Positions 7,246-14,742 of a stretch of DNA of 17,371 nucleotides are shown piece by piece (the stretch's first letter is position 1; every line of letters begins with the position of its first letter). The stretch is from CALJIC01 sp039805565 (GTDB taxonomy: Bacteria; Chloroflexota; Chloroflexia; Chloroflexales; Roseiflexaceae), in NCBI GenBank assembly GCA_039805565.1, contig JBDLTZ010000207.1, positions 1 through 17,371 on the forward strand. Direction: 5' to 3'. Below the pieces are notes generated by a model that worked only from the letters and a program-made list of their open reading frames with translations, was not told the origin of the DNA and made no database searches. Position numbers and translations under genes: made by a program.

Positions 7246-7791
7246 TTAGTCAGAGACCACTGTCGCCCGGCGGATGTCCGGGTCGGTGAAGATGTCGTAC
7301 TCGTCGCGGCTGCGGGTGGAGAACTCGGACACGACGCACCCCTCGGGGCCGGCCTGGAACCAGTGCAGTGTGTCGGGCATGATCGTGTACTGCTCGCCCG
7401 GCCGCAGCACCACCTCGTGCCAGACGGTGTAGGTGTGGGCGCGGGCGGCGGGTGGGCTGGCGATCGGGTTGGGCGTGGGCTCACCCTCGACGTAGAGGTA
7501 GACTGCGCCCCAGCGGCAGCGGAAGGTCTCCTCCTTGCCGGGCTCGCCCATGATCGGCGGGTGGCGGTGCTCGGGGAAGGTCTGGCCGGGGAACATCACC
7601 AGCTCCTTGGCGCAGACCCGCTCGGTGTTGATGTACACCACCAGCTGCAGGCCGGTGGTCTCCAGCTCGCTCAGGCCGGCGTCGGCCACCTCGATCGAGG
7701 CGGACTCCTCGGGGGTGAGCGCGATCCCGGCGCGCGCCAGGTACTCGCGGGTGCGGGCGCGTGCGTCCTCGAGCTGTGTGCTGCTGATCAT
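7246..7791 (-). CDS. D-lyxose isomerase family cupin (D-lyxose/D-mannose ketol-isomerase)
   Basis: 181 aa from ATG 7791, preceded by GGAG. The protein matches the D-lyxose ketol-isomerase cupin family (EC 5.3.1.15). It has the metal-binding pattern His75 and His77 in FPEHRHPP, Glu88 in GKEETFRCRWG, and His143 in MPDTLHWFQAG, followed by EFSTRSRDEYDIFTDPDIRR, which is characteristic of the family. Family members interconvert D-lyxose and D-xylulose, and often D-mannose and D-fructose, using Mn2+. Its start codon overlaps the kinase stop in an ATGA, so the two are translationally coupled. The neighbouring kinase could phosphorylate the ketose product. Confidence 0.9.
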   Translation of the reverse strand: MISSTQLEDARARTREYLARAGIALTPEESASIEVADAGLSELETTGLQLVVYINTERVCAKELVMFPGQTFPEHRHPPIMGEPGKEETFRCRWGAVYLYVEGEPTPNPIASPPAARAHTYTVWHEVVLRPGEQYTIMPDTLHWFQAGPEGCVVSEFSTRSRDEYDIFTDPDIRRATVVSD

Positions 7792-8981
7792 AGGGGTCTC
7801 CGTGTGATTGTGTCGTTGGGTCCGATCCAGATCTGGCCCGCGCCGTCGTAGCGCCAGCCGGGGGCGCCGGGCTCCAGCGGGAGGCGCGCCCAGCCGGCAT
7901 CGATCCGCGCGCGGGTCTCGGGCCAGCCGCGCACCCCGCCCAGGCTGTCTGCGGCCTCGACGCTGCAGGCGCCCACGGCGTTAGCCGCCTGCAGCGCCGC
8001 CTCGGGGCCGAAGCCGCGCAGCAGCCCCATCAGGAAGCCCGCCGTCGTCGCGTCGCCGGCGCCGGTGGTGCCCACCACGTCCACGGCGTAGCAGGGCGCC
8101 CAGAGCTCACGCCCGGCCCACGCGTCGCTATCGGTGGGCGTGGCTCGGCCCATGCCCGCCAGGCGCTGTGAGCCGGCGGTGCGGAGGTACATCCCGCGAT
8201 GGCCGGCCTTGATCCCTACCACCGCCGGGCCGAGCCGCAGCAGCTCCTCGGCCACGCCCGCCACCGTGCCCGCCGGCACCTGGTCGACAAAAGCCCCGTC
8301 GCCGGCCTGGGCGTCGAGGCGCTCGAAGGCCGGGCGGTCCAGCGCCAGCAGCAGCTCCTCGATATTCGGCGTGAAGATATCCACGTGCGGCAGCGCGGCC
8401 TCCATAACGGCGCGCCAGTCCACTGCGCCGGCCGGCCCGCGTGGGTCGAACATCGTCCAGTCGAGCGAGGTCGTGGCGCCCGCCTCCTTCGCGCGCCGCA
8501 GCAGCGCCGCGAGCTCGCGGCCGCCCTCGGTGTGCATACGGCGCATGGTGGGTGGGTAGCCGTAGTGCAGCAGCCGTGCCTGCACGAGGTGCGTCTGATC
8601 GACGTCGCCCGCGGTGAACGTGGCGTTGCAGCCGGTGTGGTGGATGAACATGCGGTCCGCGCCGGGCGGGCTGAGGATGATCGTGTAGGAGCTCGACTCG
8701 CCCGCGGCCGTGACGAGCGCGTCGGTGAGACCTGGCCCGTGGGAGTCGAGCGTGCGGCGGATGGCCTGGCCGAAGAGGTCGTCGCCGAGCTTCCCCACCA
8801 GCCGGACTGTCACGCCGAGGCGGTGGAGCGCGACGCCGGTATTGGAGACAGCGCCGCCGGTGGCGAGGGTGGCCGGCCCTGCCTCGAGGCTTCGCCCGGG
8901 GGTGAAGCGCGCCGCGGCGGACAGCGCCGGGATGATATCCAGGCACAGGTGCCCGGCGACCACTGCATCGTAGTGCTCCAT
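7788..8981 (-). CDS. PfkB/ribokinase-family sugar kinase
   Basis: 397 aa; ATG 8981 has GGGAG six bases upstream, while the longer frame to 9050 runs through the promoter. Features in order: DAVVAGHLCLDIIP at the N-terminus, GGAVSNTGVALHRLG and VGKLGDDLFG for substrate binding, FTPNIEELLLALD at mid-protein, and the second PfkB signature DVVGTTGAGDATTAGFLMGLL with catalytic Asp310. It is longer than the usual 300-330 aa because of an extra segment before the signature (about residues 275-300) and a 30-residue tail (PLEPGAPGWRYDGAGQIWIG). It phosphorylates a sugar or sugar-acid hydroxyl with ATP in the cytosol; the substrate cannot be read from sequence. It is the first gene of the minus-strand sugar operon and overlaps the isomerase by 4 bp. 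Confidence 0.88.
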   Translation of the reverse strand: MEHYDAVVAGHLCLDIIPALSAAARFTPGRSLEAGPATLATGGAVSNTGVALHRLGVTVRLVGKLGDDLFGQAIRRTLDSHGPGLTDALVTAAGESSSYTIILSPPGADRMFIHHTGCNATFTAGDVDQTHLVQARLLHYGYPPTMRRMHTEGGRELAALLRRAKEAGATTSLDWTMFDPRGPAGAVDWRAVMEAALPHVDIFTPNIEELLLALDRPAFERLDAQAGDGAFVDQVPAGTVAGVAEELLRLGPAVVGIKAGHRGMYLRTAGSQRLAGMGRATPTDSDAWAGRELWAPCYAVDVVGTTGAGDATTAGFLMGLLRGFGPEAALQAANAVGACSVEAADSLGGVRGWPETRARIDAGWARLPLEPGAPGWRYDGAGQIWIGPNDTITRRPL

Positions 8982-9014
8982 ACGGATCTCCCTGACCGCG
9001 CAGCCGGATAGCCA

Positions 9015-9043
9015 AGTATAGCGGAGGACGCCGAAAATGCAAA
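9015..9043 (-). promoter_or_regulatory. Promoter of the sugar-kinase/isomerase/FAH operon
   Basis: The minus strand has TTTGCA (9038-9043), a 17-bp spacer and TATACT (9015-9020). The start point would lie near 9008 and the leader is about 27 nt to ATG 8981. The -35 is weak (4 of 6) and the -10 is good (5 of 6). Its -35 lies 9 bp from that of the opposing cyclase promoter, so one regulator bound between them could affect both. Confidence 0.55.
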
Positions 9044-9052
9044 AGGGCACAC

Positions 9053-9081
9053 TTGCACCGCCATGTGGGAGGTGCTACTAT
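9053..9081 (+). promoter_or_regulatory. Promoter of the DICT-GGDEF diguanylate cyclase
   Basis: TTGCAC (9053-9058) and TACTAT (9076-9081) are separated by exactly 17 bp. Transcription would start near 9088, giving an 80-nt leader before ATG 9168, whose ribosome site is the strong GAGGGGAG at 9155-9162. Confidence 0.55.
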
Positions 9082-9167
9082 CCCTCGACAACGATGCTGC
9101 ACGTGCTCTTCGCTGTGCGCGCTCTGCCGCGCGGCGTACCGGACGCACCTGCCCGAGGGGAGCTTCC

Positions 9168-11219
9168 ATGTCCGCCGAACAGATCTCCATCTCCCTGTTC
9201 GAACACCTGCGCGCGCACTTGGGCCACCGCATCCAGCTGCTGAGTTGTACCAAGGCGACTCTCGTCCACCTGTCCCACTCCATCGAGGATGTGGTGCTCC
9301 ACGAGCACCTCCCGGCGCTGATCTTCACTGGCTTCCAAGAGAGCAGCCACTGGCGCGAGGAGACCGAGCGCTACCGCGCCCTGGCCGCGGTAGCCCATCA
9401 GGTCTGCATCTTCGCCGGCGGCGCGCTCCCGGAGGAGTCCGATGCCAAACACCTCCACGTCAGGCTCGCCGGAGATGACCCGCTGCGCCAGGAGTGGTTC
9501 CTGTGCGTCTTCTCGGACCGCTTCTCCGTCGTGCTGTGCGGTCAGGACCAGCGTGTCCCGGCGGCCGAAGAGGCCACGCGCCAGTTTGCCACGCTGCTGA
9601 CCTTCGACCCGCCGATGGTCGAGGCGGTGCTGGACCTCGTCGAGCAGGTGGTTGCGCGCTACCGCCCCGATCGTGCTACCTCCCTCCGCCAGGCGCGCGC
9701 TCGCTTCCCGGTGAGCGCGCCCGATCCCGCGCTGGTCACGCAGTTCGTGCATGAGATGATCCGGTTCGAGGAGCAGCTCAACGCCGCGTTGCGGGCCGGG
9801 GAGGCCCGCATGCGGGCGGTGATGGAGCTGACCTCCGACTTTGTCTATGAGGCGGCGGTCCTCCCAGATCGTCGCCTCGAGCCGATCTGGGTCACGGACG
9901 CCTGCACCCGCATCACAGGCTATACGCTAGCCGACTTTCGGGAGCACGGGGTGCGGTCGCTTGTGGAGGCCGATGACTGGCAGGTGCTCCGCCAGCATCT
10001 GGACCGGCTGCTCGCCGGTATCACGGACACCTGCGAGCTGCGGGTGATCACGCGCGACGGTGAGACGCGCTGGCTCCGCGTCTACGCCCGGCCGGAGTGG
10101 GCGCCCGGCGCCTCGCGCGTGGGGCGCATCCTGGGCGCGGTGCAGGATGTCACGGCGCGCCGGAGGGCCGAGGAGGCGCTCCAGCAGGCGAACGCCGATC
10201 TCACGCGCTGGGTAGGCATACTCGAGGCGCGCAACCGGGAGATGAGCCTGCTCAACGAGCTCGGCGAGTGGCTCCAAACGTGCCAGGCCAGCGATGAGGC
10301 TAGCACAATCGTGGCGCAGTTTGCCCAGCGGCTGTTCCCCGGCGCCTCCGGCGGGCTCTACCTGCGCGCCCCGCTTGAAGCGCTGCTCGAGCGGGCGTCG
10401 TCGTGGGGGGATTCGCCACCCCTGGCCCGCGCGTTCGGGCTCGATGAGTGCTGGGGAATGCGACGGGGGCGCGTACACGTGGGACACGGTCATCCCCGAG
10501 GCCTGCGCTGCGTGCATACTCAGGAGGACGGCGACGGCGAGATGATCTGCGCTCCGCTCGTGGCCCAGGGGGAGCTCCTTGGGCTGCTGCACCTCCACTG
10601 GGCGACCGACCTCGAGCACGAGAGCCAGTCGTCGCTCGCTCAGCGCCAGGGCTTGTCCGTGGTCGTGGCCGAGCACATCGCCCTTGCGCTGAGCAACCTT
10701 CAGCTCCGCGAGCGGCTGCGGCAGCAGGCCATACGCGACTCACTCACCGGCCTCTTCAACCGGCGCTATATGGAGGACGCGCTCGGGCGAGAGGTGCGGC
10801 GCGCGACCCGCTCCGGCCGGCCGATCGGGGTGATCATGTTTGACCTGGACCACTTCAAGAGCTTCAATGACACCCACGGTCACGCCGCGGGCGACCTGCT
10901 GCTGCGTGAGGTCGGCGCCCTGCTCGGGAGGCGGGTGCGTGCCGAAGATATCGCCTGTCGCTTTGGTGGCGAGGAGTTTGTCATTCTGATGCCGGACACT
11001 GCCCCGGAGTATGCCCGTCGCCGGGCGGAGGAGCTGTGCGGGGCGATCTGCGAGCTGCGTCTGGTGGTAGACGGCGAGCAGATCGACGGCGTGTCCGCCT
11101 CGATCGGCGTGGCAACCTTCCCTGAGGACGGCAGCGGCTGCGATGAGCTGCTGCGCGCGGCGGATACGAACCTCTACCGGGCCAAGGCGGCCGCGCGTAA
11201 CCAGATCAGCGGGGGGTGA
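9168..11219 (+). CDS. Diguanylate cyclase with DICT, PAS and GAF sensory domains
   Basis: 683 aa from ATG 9168 with GAGGGGAG five bases upstream; the frame is open from 9063 but that part overlaps the promoter. Residues about 8-190 are a DICT domain (FEHLRAHLGHRIQLLSCTKATLVHLSHSIED, then ALIFTGFQESSHWREETERY), a sensor named for cyanobacterial and Chloroflexota diguanylate cyclases. About 214-335 is a PAS_3-type domain with PAC tail (VGRILGAVQDVTARRRAEE). About 355-515 is a GAF domain (EMSLLNELGEWLQTC, ICAPLVAQGELLGLLHLHW). About 520-683 is GGDEF with DSLTGLFNRRYMEDAL, FDLDHFKSFNDTHGHAAGD, GGEEF at 600-604 and the inhibitory I-site RAED at 591-594. It should make cyclic di-GMP from two GTP with product feedback. 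There are no membrane segments, so it is a cytosolic sensor. Confidence 0.93.
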   Translation: MSAEQISISLFEHLRAHLGHRIQLLSCTKATLVHLSHSIEDVVLHEHLPALIFTGFQESSHWREETERYRALAAVAHQVCIFAGGALPEESDAKHLHVRLAGDDPLRQEWFLCVFSDRFSVVLCGQDQRVPAAEEATRQFATLLTFDPPMVEAVLDLVEQVVARYRPDRATSLRQARARFPVSAPDPALVTQFVHEMIRFEEQLNAALRAGEARMRAVMELTSDFVYEAAVLPDRRLEPIWVTDACTRITGYTLADFREHGVRSLVEADDWQVLRQHLDRLLAGITDTCELRVITRDGETRWLRVYARPEWAPGASRVGRILGAVQDVTARRRAEEALQQANADLTRWVGILEARNREMSLLNELGEWLQTCQASDEASTIVAQFAQRLFPGASGGLYLRAPLEALLERASSWGDSPPLARAFGLDECWGMRRGRVHVGHGHPRGLRCVHTQEDGDGEMICAPLVAQGELLGLLHLHWATDLEHESQSSLAQRQGLSVVVAEHIALALSNLQLRERLRQQAIRDSLTGLFNRRYMEDALGREVRRATRSGRPIGVIMFDLDHFKSFNDTHGHAAGDLLLREVGALLGRRVRAEDIACRFGGEEFVILMPDTAPEYARRRAEELCGAICELRLVVDGEQIDGVSASIGVATFPEDGSGCDELLRAADTNLYRAKAAARNQISGG

Positions 11220-11227
11220 GCGACCGG

Positions 11228-11959
11228 CTACTCTGTCACGGCGAGGATCAGCAGAGGGGTCAGCGCTCCGCCCCGCCAGAGCCCCTCGACCTGCACCTTG
11301 CCGTAGCGGACCCCGCCCGAGGGCGACTGGCTCAGCTCGTCGGGGAGGGCTGTGTCAGGTAGCGCCCCGTTGAGCTTCAGCTGCCGCGCGTCCGGCGCCG
11401 GAGCCCCCCCCTCCGTGAGAGCCTCCACGAGCAGCGCCTGCCCGCGCCCTGCCAGCAGCCCGCCGTTGACACGCACCAGCTGGTCGGCGTAGGCCTGCGG
11501 GCTCTCCAACAGCTGCGCCACCGTCGTCTCGCGCGGGGCCAGTGCAGCCAGCGCCCCGTCACGCAGGCGGAAGCGGTGCGCGCCCCCCGGCCCGTAGGAG
11601 CCCGGTCCCTCGAGACGGCCGCTGGCCACCACTGGCGCGTAGCGCGCCTCACCTTCCCCTTGCAGCGCAAGCCCCGCCAGATCACCGCCCTCCAGCCAGA
11701 GCTGCTCCGACGGCGCGGGTACGGCCTGGGCTGCGCCACCCTTCATCCTGATCCCATCCACGAGTCGCGCGCCAGCCGTATCCACCAGGACATAGCCCAC
11801 CACACGAGACCTCTCGAGCTGCGCTCCCGCAAGCACCTCGGGCACCGTGAGGAGCGGTGTGGTCGCTTGGGGGGCGGCGTTGCCGCAGGCGCTCAGCAGC
11901 ACGGCCGAGAGCGGCAGGGCGAGGAGGAGAAGCCAGAGACTATACAACCGGTTGCTCAT
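11228..11959 (-). CDS. Putative lipoprotein, 243 aa, two OB-fold-like repeats
   Basis: ATG 11959 follows TGAGGA six bases upstream. Residues 5-22 are hydrophobic (YSLWLLLLALPLSAVLL) and end in the lipobox LSAC with Cys25, so signal peptidase II processing and lipid anchoring at the outer face of the membrane are expected. The mature part has two similar halves: TVPEVLAGAQLERSRVVGYVLVD (about 38-60) and TVAQLLESPQAYADQLVRVNGGLL (about 146-169). Each is followed by beta-strands, in the style of small OB-fold modules of the form 'xV..LL..P..y.g..V.v.G'. No enzyme motif was found and the function is unknown. It is convergent with the cyclase (8 bp between stops) and divergent from the mevalonate cluster. 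Confidence 0.75.
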   Translation of the reverse strand: MSNRLYSLWLLLLALPLSAVLLSACGNAAPQATTPLLTVPEVLAGAQLERSRVVGYVLVDTAGARLVDGIRMKGGAAQAVPAPSEQLWLEGGDLAGLALQGEGEARYAPVVASGRLEGPGSYGPGGAHRFRLRDGALAALAPRETTVAQLLESPQAYADQLVRVNGGLLAGRGQALLVEALTEGGAPAPDARQLKLNGALPDTALPDELSQSPSGGVRYGKVQVEGLWRGGALTPLLILAVTE

Positions 11960-11999
11960 CGTCAGTCCTCAGGGTGGGCGGCGAGGATGTGCGCCCCTC

Positions 12000-12042
12000 G
12001 GGGGCGGTGTGCAGGGGAGCAGCCCCTCCGCACACAAAGCCC
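12000..12042. repeat. G/C-rich interrupted inverted repeat in the lipoprotein leader
   Basis: The left arm (GGGGGC, TGTGC, GGGG) pairs in order with the right arm (CCCC, GCACA, GCCCCC), with small internal asymmetries and a loop near 12018-12022. A second small palindrome (GCGCCCCTCGGGGGCG-like) overlaps its left side at about 11991-12005. It lies between the predicted lipoprotein start point and its ATG, so it would be a folded 5' leader. The composition resembles mobile G/C-rich repeat elements. Confidence 0.6.
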
Positions 12043-12046
12043 CCCG

Positions 12047-12055
12047 ATGATAGCA
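12047..12055 (-). promoter_or_regulatory. Extended -10 element for the lipoprotein gene
   Basis: The minus strand reads TGCTATCAT, a TGn-extended -10 (hexamer 12047-12052). No good -35 lies at the usual distance. A start near 12040 would give a leader of about 80 nt that begins at the G/C-rich inverted repeat. Confidence 0.35.
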
Positions 12056-12114
12056 CATCGAGAGGTGCCTGATAGGTTTTGAGAGGTCCTCGAAGGCTTT
12101 TGAACCATACCGGA

Positions 12115-12123
12115 TGGTATACT
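12115..12123 (+). promoter_or_regulatory. Extended -10 promoter of the mevalonate cluster
   Basis: TGGTATACT is a TGn-extended -10 with hexamer TATACT at 12118-12123. The -35 position is poor. It lies inside a short dyad (ACCAT at 12104-12108, ATGGT at 12114-12118), which could be an operator. Transcription would start near 12130, about 72 nt before ATG 12202. Confidence 0.45.
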
Positions 12124-12201
12124 TCGCGGCACATAGTCTTGTTAAGCGGTTCACAATCGTCGGTGAGATGGCTCATCGTAATGTAGGGGGATAGTCAGAG
12201 C

Positions 12202-13500
12202 ATGGCGACGCGCAACTCACGGCTTGGCGGTTTCTACCAGCTCAACCCGCTCGAGCGGCTTCAGGCGGTGAAGTCGTTCGACGGGCTGACGGACGAAGAC
12301 CTTCGCCAGCTCCACGGTGGCAATGGCGCCCTGACCGTCGAGCGCGCGGACAAGATGATCGAGAACGTCATTGGCACCTACAATCTCCCTCTCGGCATCG
12401 CGACCAACTTCCAGATCAACGGCCGCGACACCCTGATCCCTATGGTCGTCGAGGAGCCGTCCATTGTGGCGGGCGCCAGCTACGCCGCCCGCCTCGTCCG
12501 CGCCGGCGGCGGCTTCCAGGCCGAATCGACTGCGCCGATGATGATCGGCCAGGTGCAGCTCGTTGGTGTCGCCGACCCGCAGCGCGCCGCCGAGCATGTC
12601 CTCGCGAGCAGGGCGGAGATCCTCGAGCTCGCCAACCGCCAGAGCACCAGCCTCGTCGCCCTCGGAGGCGGCGCGCAGGATGTCGAGGTGCGCCAGTTCG
12701 CCGAGAGCCCCATGGGCCCGATGCTCGTCGTCCATCTGATCGTGGACTGCCGCGACGCCATGGGCGCCAACGCGATCAACACGATGGCTGAGGCGGTCGC
12801 GCCGCTGCTCGAGCGCCTCACTGGTGGCCGGGCCTACCTCCGCATCCTCTCGAATCTGAGCGACCGGCGCCTCTCACGCGCCCGCGCCGTTGTCCCTGTC
12901 AGCGCCCTCGAGCGCGACGGCATCACCGGCGAGGAGGTGGCCGAGGGGATCATGTGGGCGTACGCCTTCGCGGCGGTAGACCCGTACCGCGCCGCCACCC
13001 ACAACAAGGGTATCCTCAACGGTATCGACCCGGTCCTGCTCGCCACGGGCAACGACTGGCGCGCGGTCGAGGCTGGGGCGCACGCCTACGCCTCCCGCGG
13101 CGGCCAGTACACCTCGCTCTCGCGCTGGGAGCGCGACGCCGAGGGTAACCTCGTCGGCACGCTCGAGATGCCGCTGGCCGTGGGGATCGTCGGCGGGGCC
13201 ACCAAGGTCCACCCGGCCGCCCAGGCCGCGCTCAAGCTCCTGGCCGTGCGGCACGCCCACGAGCTCGCCGAGGTCTGCGTCTGCGCCGGCCTGGCCTCGA
13301 ACCTCGCCGCGATGCGCGCGCTGGCCACCGAGGGCATCCAGCGCGGCCACATGGGGCTGCACGCCCGCCAGGTGGCGATGGCCGCCGGCGCCCACGGCCC
13401 CGAGATCGACGCCGTGGCTCAGCGCATGGTCGAGGAGCGCCAGATCAAGCCCTCCCGCGCCCAGTCCCTGCTCGATGAGATCCGCGCAGTCGTGGCATAG
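12202..13500 (+). CDS. mvaA: Class II hydroxymethylglutaryl-CoA reductase
   Basis: 432 aa; ATG 12202 follows GGGGGA about 11 bases upstream. It aligns end to end with class II HMG-CoA reductases such as the 428-aa Pseudomonas mevalonii enzyme. Shared stretches include ENVIGTYNLPLG, FQINGRDTLIP, VEEPSIVA, VDCRDAMGANAINTMAEAVAP, AATHNKGILNGIDP, ATGNDWRAVEAGAHAYA and TEGIQRGHMGLHAR. Catalytic residues by that alignment are Glu85, Lys269, Asp285 and His383; all are present. The position equivalent to the NADH-selecting Asp146 of P. mevalonii is Ser148, which could allow NADPH. The enzyme reduces HMG-CoA to mevalonate in the cytosol with two reduced cofactors. The next gene is HMG-CoA synthase, so the biosynthetic direction (isoprenoid supply) is expected even though some class II enzymes work degradatively. 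Confidence 0.96.
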   Translation: MATRNSRLGGFYQLNPLERLQAVKSFDGLTDEDLRQLHGGNGALTVERADKMIENVIGTYNLPLGIATNFQINGRDTLIPMVVEEPSIVAGASYAARLVRAGGGFQAESTAPMMIGQVQLVGVADPQRAAEHVLASRAEILELANRQSTSLVALGGGAQDVEVRQFAESPMGPMLVVHLIVDCRDAMGANAINTMAEAVAPLLERLTGGRAYLRILSNLSDRRLSRARAVVPVSALERDGITGEEVAEGIMWAYAFAAVDPYRAATHNKGILNGIDPVLLATGNDWRAVEAGAHAYASRGGQYTSLSRWERDAEGNLVGTLEMPLAVGIVGGATKVHPAAQAALKLLAVRHAHELAEVCVCAGLASNLAAMRALATEGIQRGHMGLHARQVAMAAGAHGPEIDAVAQRMVEERQIKPSRAQSLLDEIRAVVA

Positions 13501-13622
13501 TGACCAAGGACGAAGGACCAAAGACCAAAGCGGGCCACTGTCGACGCCGCACTACATCCAGGTCGCTCAGGCTCTCCTTTGGTCTTTCGTCGTTGGTCTT
13601 CGGTCAGTTACGGAGAAACGGA
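13501..13622. repeat. GACCAAAG-word inverted repeat between HMG-CoA reductase and synthase
   Basis: The left arm (13501-13530) is a string of GACCAAGG/GACGAAGG/GACCAAAG words. The right arm (about 13577-13606) is its imperfect reverse complement, matching at about 25 of 30 positions, with a 46-bp interior. The synthase ribosome site GGAG at 13612-13615 lies just beyond the right arm. The transcript would fold into a long hairpin between the two genes. The whole spacer is free of stops in the synthase frame, so an automatic start call could wrongly extend the protein to GTG 13500. Confidence 0.85.
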
Positions 13623-14663
13623 ATGATGAAGCCCAACCGCCCGGTCGGCATCGCCGGCTACGGCGTCTACATCCCCCGCTACCGCATTGCGGCCAAGGAG
13701 ATCGCCCGCATGTGGGACGGCGTCGGTCTCCCGGTGGACTCGAAGAGCGTCCCCGGCCCCGATGAGGACACCATCACGATGGCGATCGAGGCCGCGCGCA
13801 ACAGCCTGGCCCGCGGGCGCATCCCCGTCGAGCGCCTCTCGGCGGTGTGGGTCGGCAGCGAGAGCCACCCCTACTCTGTCAAGCCCTCCGGCACCGTTGT
13901 CGCCGAGGCGCTCGGGGCTACGCCCTGGGTCAGCGCCGCCGACTGGGAGTTCGCCTGTAAGGCCGGCTCCGAGGCCCTCACCGCCGGCATGGGTATGGTC
14001 GGCAGCGGTATGGCCGAGTACGTGCTGGCGATCGGCGCTGATACGGCGCAGGGTCGCCCCGGCGACGCCCTCGAGTACACGGCCGCCGCCGGTGCCGCCG
14101 CCCTGGTGGTCGGCCCTGCTGAGGACGCCGTGGCGCTGATCGAGGGCACCGTCTCCTACGTCAGCGATACGCCCGACTTCTTCCGCCGCGCGGACCGCGC
14201 CTATCCGGTGCACGGCCACCGCTTCACCGGCGAGCCGGCCTACTTCGGCCAGACGCGCCACGCCGCACAGAGTTTGCTCGAGTCGCTCGGCGCCAAGCCG
14301 TCCGACTTCACCTACGCGGTGTTCCACCAGCCCAACGCGCGCTTCCCGCAGACCGCCGCTAAGCAGCTCGGCTTCTCGCCGCAGCAGGTCGCGCCCGGCC
14401 TGCTCGCACCCAAGATCGGCAACTCCTACTCGGCCGCCGCCCTGCTCGGTCTCTGCGCCGTGCTCGACGTCGCCCAGCCCGGAGAGACGATCTTCGTGAC
14501 CACCTACGGCTCTGGCGCCGGCTCCGACGCATACGCCCTGCGCGTCACCGAGCTCGTTGAGGAGCGCCGCGGCCGCGCCCCGCTCACCGCTGCCTACCTT
14601 GCCCGCGAGACGTTCGTGGACTATGCGCAGTACGCCAAGTGGCGCGGCAAGCTCGTGATGTGA
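13623..14663 (+). CDS. Hydroxymethylglutaryl-CoA synthase, archaeal type
   Basis: 346 aa from ATG 13623 (MMKPNRPVGIAGYGVYIPRYRI), seven bases after GGAG; ATG 13626 is also possible. Length and sequence match the roughly 350-aa archaeal-type HMG-CoA synthases rather than the 390-aa bacterial MvaS. Catalytic residues are visible: Glu80 in VGSESHPYSVKPSG, nucleophile Cys112 in DWEFACKAGSEAL, and His235 in YAVFHQPNARFPQ. GNSYSAAALLGLCAVLD and TYGSGAGSDAYALRV complete the thiolase fold. It condenses acetyl-CoA with acetoacetyl-CoA to HMG-CoA. In archaea it works in one complex with an acetoacetyl-CoA thiolase and a DUF35 protein, both encoded directly downstream here. It looks fully active, unlike its thiolase partner. 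Confidence 0.95.
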   Translation: MMKPNRPVGIAGYGVYIPRYRIAAKEIARMWDGVGLPVDSKSVPGPDEDTITMAIEAARNSLARGRIPVERLSAVWVGSESHPYSVKPSGTVVAEALGATPWVSAADWEFACKAGSEALTAGMGMVGSGMAEYVLAIGADTAQGRPGDALEYTAAAGAAALVVGPAEDAVALIEGTVSYVSDTPDFFRRADRAYPVHGHRFTGEPAYFGQTRHAAQSLLESLGAKPSDFTYAVFHQPNARFPQTAAKQLGFSPQQVAPGLLAPKIGNSYSAAALLGLCAVLDVAQPGETIFVTTYGSGAGSDAYALRVTELVEERRGRAPLTAAYLARETFVDYAQYAKWRGKLVM

Positions 14664-14742
14664 GCGTGCGGCGCTGAGCTCTGAGCAGTCACTGCCCAAA
14701 GCTCACGACTCACGACTCACGACTCATAACGCAGGAGTTGAT
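14664..14742. repeat. CTCACGA tandem heptamers upstream of the thiolase-like gene
   Basis: Three exact CTCACGA copies at 14702-14722 are followed by the variant CTCATAA (14723-14729). A GAGCTCTGAGCAGTCA-type string precedes them at about 14674-14692. The array ends four bases before the AGGAG ribosome site of the thiolase-like gene. No separate promoter was recognised. Confidence 0.85.

Noticed and set aside
6268..7851. 527-codon open frame on plus strand opposite the FAH-family and isomerase genes
   Set aside because: It is antisense to two genes with recognisable active sites; its composition (His/Arg/Leu/Gly) is that of a shadow frame.
13500..13622. N-terminal extension of HMG-CoA synthase from GTG 13500
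   Set aside because: The extra 41 codons translate the GACCAAAG word repeat, and a proper GGAG site precedes ATG 13623, where homology to archaeal synthases begins.
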